Of a DNA stretch of 64,000 bases, positions 60,559 through 64,000 are shown in pieces. The stretch's first letter is position 1; each line of letters opens with the position of its first letter. A program made the position numbers and the translations under genes. Source of the DNA: Pseudanabaena sp. UWO311 (GTDB taxonomy: Bacteria; Cyanobacteriota; Cyanobacteriia; Pseudanabaenales; Pseudanabaenaceae); contig NZ_SJEE01000006.1 of assembly GCF_006937785.1 (NCBI RefSeq), positions 1-64,000 on the forward strand, written 5' to 3'. The notes below the pieces were generated by a model, which was not told where the DNA came from, searched no databases, and saw only the letters and a program-made list of their open reading frames with translations.

Positions 60559-61101
60559 TTACTTACCACGTCCTGGCGCACCAGCAGGATAGTTATGGGT
60601 ATCGAACAGATGCTTTTGAGCAACTAGTAAAGGCTTGAAGTAGTCAATACGTTCGGGAGAACCCTGAGTGACAGCATGAATATCATTGATGCCTACGGTT
60701 TGACCGCTCACCCCCCAGTTGCCTTCGGTAATTTCATGAATCAGAACCCAGTCACCCGCACGATTTGGGAAAGTGCCATCAACTTCCAGAACGCGAGCAA
60801 CGATGTCGTTAATGTCTTTGTGTAATTGAGTTTTGGCGGTTTGGTCGGCTGCTCCGAAAGGATAGACAACATCAAAAATAAAGTATCCACCCTGAGGCGC
60901 AGTCTCTTGAATCTTTCCGCCCACATACCAAGAGGTTTTCGGATCGATTTCTTGGAAGATGACATAAGCCAGCGATCGCGCTGTGGGATTATCATTACCG
61001 ATTTCCGCGACCAAAATGGCATGGGTGAGATCTTCTGCTAGTTGAGCCTTTTGAGTATCAGTGAAGGCATTGGCTTGGTGGGTAACACGAAGTAAAGGCA
61101 T
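60559..61101 (-). CDS. tautomerase family protein
   Basis: This 180-residue protein has MPLLRVTHQANAFTDTQKAQ at the N-terminus. The mature N-terminal proline after Met removal is the catalytic residue of the 4-oxalocrotonate tautomerase superfamily. The rest includes AYVIFQEIDPKTSWYVGG and DVYPFGAADQTAKTQLHKDI. Length exceeds the common 60-residue or 120-residue forms, with an extended C-terminal part (WVLIHEITEGNWGVSG). First gene of the four-gene minus-strand run; divergent from the RHH-TetR regulator. Confidence 0.85.
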   Translation of the reverse strand: MPLLRVTHQANAFTDTQKAQLAEDLTHAILVAEIGNDNPTARSLAYVIFQEIDPKTSWYVGGKIQETAPQGGYFIFDVVYPFGAADQTAKTQLHKDINDIVARVLEVDGTFPNRAGDWVLIHEITEGNWGVSGQTVGINDIHAVTQGSPERIDYFKPLLVAQKHLFDTHNYPAGAPGRGK

Positions 61102-61133
61102 GGGTTTGTCTCCAGTTAATTTTGTTGATTTTC

Positions 61134-61161
61134 ATTACGATCGCTTTGTATCGATCGTAAT
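61134..61161. promoter_or_regulatory. inverted repeat ATTACGATCG-N8-CGATCGTAAT
   Basis: Perfect 10-base arms (61134-61143, 61152-61161) with an 8-base spacer lie 33 bases upstream of the tautomerase start. Further CGAT half-sites follow at about 14-base spacing (61166, 61180). A likely operator of the divergent regulator at 61338. Confidence 0.65.
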
Positions 61162-61337
61162 ATAACGATACTAATCTAACGATTTCAATCTTGTCAACGA
61201 AGCAAATGTAAAGAAATTTTAAGCAGGAGATCTCATTAAGTCTAAGTTTATTGCTATACTTGGCATTGAATCTATTAGTTGCATCGATCGCGCAGCTTAA
61301 AAATGACCTAAAAGTAATCACATAGTATCTTATAGTT

Positions 61338-62312
61338 ATGAGTAAACCTACATCATCAGTCAGTACCGCCATCAGCATCCGTATCGACAACGAGCTTCTG
61401 CAAGCGGTCGTAGATTACGCCCAAGATCGCGGTTTAATCAATGAGTCAGGGCGCATGGACAAACGAGGACAGGCAAATCTAAGCGCGGCGATATCGGATT
61501 TGATTAGACATGGATTGGAGCGATCGCCTATAGTGGCATCTCAAGAGTCCCCCCAAGGACTATCAGACAGTGTCATCAATCTCAGGCAATGGGAATCAAG
61601 ACTTAAAGCGTTAGAAACAGCGATGCTCGATCGCGTTTGCGAGGCGATCGCCCAACAGTTACGTGGAATATCATCTATTGAACGAGAGTCAGTCGCTCCT
61701 AATCCAGTTCCGAGCGAACCTGTCCTTGCTGAAATCGACCATACCAAAAACACCAAAGAAAGAATCCTCGAAGCCGCTGCCCGTGGTTTTCGGACTAAAG
61801 GTTATAGCGGTATTGGCATCGATGCCCTAGCCAAAGAAGCGGGTGTGACATCGGGGGCATTTTACGGGTATTTTCGGTCTAAAGAAGATGCGTTCCTAGA
61901 GACTGTAATAACTGGAATAGCCGAGTTCCGAGCGGGTATTGGCAAGTACCGTAGCAATAATGGCGATCGCTGGACTACGGCGCTAATTGATTACTACTTT
62001 GGCAGACCGCATCGAGAGAATCTGACCAAAGGTTGTGCCTTACCTATCTTTTCGCCTGAAGTAATTCGTTCTGAGGGCAGAGTGCGTTTTGCCTATCAAA
62101 TGGAACTGGTAAAACTGAATGAAGCGATCGCGGCGGGTTTGACTATTGGTGATGAGAGAGAAAATCAGAATCGAGCTTGGGTGTTGATGGCTTTAATGAT
62201 TGGAGGTGTTACTTTGGCTAGAGCAGTGCGGGATGATAGTTTATCCGATCGGATTGCTTTTGCTGTGCATGAAGGTGCATTGGCGATCGCAATACTTCAC
62301 GAAGAAACTTGA
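61338..62312 (+). CDS. TetR-family regulator with an N-terminal ribbon-helix-helix-like domain
   Basis: The N-terminal 65 residues (STAISIRIDNELLQAVVDYA, ANLSAAISDLIRHGLERS) look like a ribbon-helix-helix DNA-binding domain. A linker with a coiled segment follows (RLKALETAMLDRVCEAIAQQ), then a TetR domain from about residue 140 (KERILEAAARGFRTKGYSGI, LAKEAGVTSGAFYGYFRSKE). Two DNA-binding modules in one polypeptide are unusual. Divergent from the tautomerase-SDR operon; its 3' end overlaps the TetR gene's 3' end by 16 bases. Confidence 0.85.
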   Translation: MSKPTSSVSTAISIRIDNELLQAVVDYAQDRGLINESGRMDKRGQANLSAAISDLIRHGLERSPIVASQESPQGLSDSVINLRQWESRLKALETAMLDRVCEAIAQQLRGISSIERESVAPNPVPSEPVLAEIDHTKNTKERILEAAARGFRTKGYSGIGIDALAKEAGVTSGAFYGYFRSKEDAFLETVITGIAEFRAGIGKYRSNNGDRWTTALIDYYFGRPHRENLTKGCALPIFSPEVIRSEGRVRFAYQMELVKLNEAIAAGLTIGDERENQNRAWVLMALMIGGVTLARAVRDDSLSDRIAFAVHEGALAIAILHEET

Positions 62313-62905
62313 GAATTCTTTTTTAGAAGCCTCAATGCCAAGGCTGATACTTGTCGTATAGCAACCAGATTAGCTCCCGTTCGTGCCATCATTCCCATTC
62401 CCATCATTGTCGCTGTAAAAAATTGAGCCATAGCTTGAACGTCTTCATCTGCTGCCAACTGTCCTTCTATCTGAGCCAACCGCAATCGTTGATAAAGCGC
62501 TGCTGTGGTTTCAGCATGACATTGATTTAAGCGACGCGAGATCGCCTCATAACGGTTCCTTCCACATTCCAAAGTGCAATTGGCAATCAAGCAGCCAGCG
62601 GGATGATGAGGATCGGTTAGCAACTTTTCTACAGATGCAAAAAAAGCGGCGATCGCTTCACCGATATCTTTATATTCCGATAACTTACCAACACCATCCT
62701 TTGCATAACATTCAATATATCGATCTAAGACCTTAAAAAACAGACTTTCCTTATCCCCAAACGTTCCATATAAACTGGGTCGATTGATATTCATCGCCGC
62801 AGTTAGCTCGGAAAGTGAAGCTCCTTCATAGCCATCGCGCCAAAATACCAGCATGGCACTATCCAAAGCCCGATCCAAATCAAATTCCCTAGGGCGACCC
62901 TTCAT
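62297..62905 (-). CDS. TetR family transcriptional regulator
   Basis: This protein of about 202 residues has the TetR N-terminus (PREFDLDRALDSAMLVFWRD, GASLSELTAAMNINRPSLYGTF in outline) and a C-terminal ligand domain with a Cys pair (GCLIANCTLECGR). The ATG at 62905 (KGRPREFD) is chosen. The divergent SDR gene at 63020 is a likely target, with TACYGAYYGGTA-type boxes in the promoter. Confidence 0.92.
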   Translation of the reverse strand: MKGRPREFDLDRALDSAMLVFWRDGYEGASLSELTAAMNINRPSLYGTFGDKESLFFKVLDRYIECYAKDGVGKLSEYKDIGEAIAAFFASVEKLLTDPHHPAGCLIANCTLECGRNRYEAISRRLNQCHAETTAALYQRLRLAQIEGQLAADEDVQAMAQFFTATMMGMGMMARTGANLVAIRQVSALALRLLKKNSQVSS

Positions 62906-62911
62906 GTTTTG

Positions 62912-62999
62912 TACTGACCGGAATATAAATAAAATATAATCCATTTTGAGCCATTGACAATTTATTTGCAAGCGTTTAATGTATTTGTACCGATTGGTA
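62912..62999. promoter_or_regulatory. two TACYGAYYGG-type boxes in the TetR/SDR promoter
   Basis: TACTGACCGGAA (62912-62923) and TACCGATTGGTA (62988-62999). The second is a palindrome with TACC/GGTA arms, and both are preceded by TTG. One box lies by the TetR start codon and the other near the SDR start, a standard arrangement for TetR control of both genes. Confidence 0.6.
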
Positions 63000-63019
63000 A
63001 ATAAATCCAAAGCAAGCTC

Positions 63020-63769
63020 ATGACAAGATTATCTGGTAAAACCGCATTAATCACTGGTGGCACTTCCGGTATTGGTTTAGCAACTGCCGAACTATTTGTG
63101 AAAGAAGGTGCCGAGGTAATAATCACAGGACAAAATCAAGAACGTTTAAATCAGGCAGTCTCTGCAATTGGTCATAGAGTTACAGGACTTCTAGTAAATC
63201 AAACTGATACAAATGATGCGAAATCCATTGCCAATCAGGTGAAAGCGCGATTTGAAGCATTAGATATTCTATTTTTGAATGCAGGTGTAACCATGCCCGC
63301 TGCAACCAACGATGAAAGAGAAGAACGCTTTGACGAGCAAATGACGATCAATCTTAAAGCACCGTTTTTTATCATGCAAAACCTCGCCCCCCTCATGCGT
63401 TCGGGAAGTTCAGTAATTGCTAATACAAGCTGCTTGGATCAAATGGGAATACCTGGGATGGCGGTTTATGCTGCCACTAAAGCAGGTTTGCGATCGCTGG
63501 TGCGGACATGGGCTGCCGAATTTGTGGGACACAAAATTAGGGTAAATGCGATCGCGCCCGGACCAATTAACACGCCAATTTATGGAAAACTAGGATTCAC
63601 CGCCGAAGCACTTCAGGAAATGGCGACAGATATTCAATCTAAGGTGCCCATGGGACGTTTTGGCAATCCCGAAGAAATCGCTAAAGCTGTGTTATTTCTA
63701 GCTAGCGATGAATCTTCTTATATGCTGGGCGAAGAAATTGTTGTTGATGGTGGATGGGCGGCACTATGA
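63020..63769 (+). CDS. SDR family oxidoreductase
   Basis: This 249-residue classical SDR has ITGGTSGIGLATAELF, NAG (FLNAGVTMP), Ser/Thr in IANTSCLDQ, YAATK with the catalytic Tyr and Lys, and LGEEIVVDGGWAAL. It is closely related to the SDR at 52341. The next SDR starts within its stop codon (ATGA overlap), so the two are translationally coupled. Confidence 0.92.
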   Translation: MTRLSGKTALITGGTSGIGLATAELFVKEGAEVIITGQNQERLNQAVSAIGHRVTGLLVNQTDTNDAKSIANQVKARFEALDILFLNAGVTMPAATNDEREERFDEQMTINLKAPFFIMQNLAPLMRSGSSVIANTSCLDQMGIPGMAVYAATKAGLRSLVRTWAAEFVGHKIRVNAIAPGPINTPIYGKLGFTAEALQEMATDIQSKVPMGRFGNPEEIAKAVLFLASDESSYMLGEEIVVDGGWAAL

Positions 63770-64000
63770 ATCCGATCGTCGCAATTTTGGGCGTAGGCTC
63801 TGGTTTGGGTAAAGCATTAGCTAGAAGATTTGCTCGCGGTGGTTGTACTGTTGCACTTATGTCAAGATCTTTAGAGAATCTCCAAGTCATCCAAGCCTCT
63901 CTTGCCGAGGAAGGTTATAGAATCTTCAGTTTTGAAGCGGATGCCAGAGATAGCAATTCCGTAAGCGACGGATTTTCCCAAGTAAAAGAGCAATTGGGCG
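63766..64000 (+). CDS. SDR family protein, incomplete at the window edge
   Basis: From the ATG at 63766 the frame is open to the end (78 codons): VAILGVGSGLGKALARRFA at the cofactor site and LMSRSLENLQVIQASLAEEG after it, followed by FEADARDSN. It is an SDR of the glucose/ribitol dehydrogenase-like group with GVGSGLG in place of TGxxxGIG. The rest lies beyond the window. Confidence 0.85.
   Translation, partial: MNPIVAILGVGSGLGKALARRFARGGCTVALMSRSLENLQVIQASLAEEGYRIFSFEADARDSNSVSDGFSQVKEQLG

Noticed and set aside
1-64000. tRNA, rRNA or riboswitch genes
   Set aside because: No cloverleaf-like or conserved ribosomal sequence was recognised by reading; a covariance-model search would be needed to exclude small RNAs.

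Overview
The window looks like a chromosomal segment of a filamentous or unicellular cyanobacterium of moderate-to-low GC. The main evidence is the very dense HIP1 octamer (GCGATCGC) in genes and between them, together with typical cyanobacterial families: Uma2 nuclease, DUF1400 hydrolase, SLH-OprB iron porin, multi-GAF histidine kinases and a CNB-MscS channel. A Pseudanabaena-like genome is a guess from repeat style and gene content. I recognised no rRNA, tRNA, CRISPR array or complete insertion sequence. Almost everything is accessory: redox, detoxification and stress genes, each close to its own regulator.

Layout. 0-4.6 kb: Uma2 nuclease, a repeat block, then a receiver/thioredoxin-like/FAD-reductase fusion followed by a cNMP-binding histidine kinase. 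4.6-10.9 kb (minus): small protein, DUF1400 hydrolase, NarL-type regulator and a five-GAF histidine kinase. 10.9-18.6 kb (plus): aldo/keto reductase, F420-type reductase, CDGSH protein, Dps, isochorismatase-like hydrolase, MFS transporter, flavodoxin and iron porin; this part carries three scars of an old tandem duplication. 18.7-21.6 kb: two toxin-antitoxin loci (RelE/YefM intact, HicBA with a nonsense-broken toxin) and two unknown proteins. 21.7-27.7 kb (minus): GH63-type glycosidase, SDR, GMC oxidoreductase, aquaporin. 28-33.5 kb (plus): NAD(P)-binding protein, DUF1275, quinone oxidoreductase, GH13 amylase, CNB-MscS channel. 33.5-41.9 kb: LysR/SDR divergons, a frameshifted DODA-type dioxygenase, ester cyclase, AraC regulator and methyltransferase. 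42-49.9 kb: DUF4160/DUF2442 pair, acetyltransferase, LuxR/MAPEG pair, DUF4336, LysR, peroxiredoxin, TAT ferritin-like protein, cupredoxin. 50-64 kb: methyltransferases, TmrB-like ATPase, RidA, SDR/HxlR, azoreductase plus ECF sigma factor, DJ-1/LuxR divergon, DUF1993, PNPOx-like protein, SDR, tautomerase, a ribbon-helix-helix/TetR fusion, a TetR and two more SDRs.

How it fits together. The most interesting regulatory signal is a two-part element, ACTTAAGTACAG, exactly 16 bases, then a GG-CAA-type box. It occurs four times, always 75-121 bases upstream of a start codon: before the receiver-reductase fusion, before both copies of the duplicated CDGSH control region, and before the NAD(P)-binding/DUF1275/quinone-reductase operon. 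This suggests a shared redox or iron stress regulon. A second signal is the HIP1-bounded intergenic repeat family: every copy I read has the same orientation whatever the direction of the flanking genes. Several genes are damaged (HicA toxin, DODA dioxygenase, probably DUF4160), so the region appears to be turning over actively.
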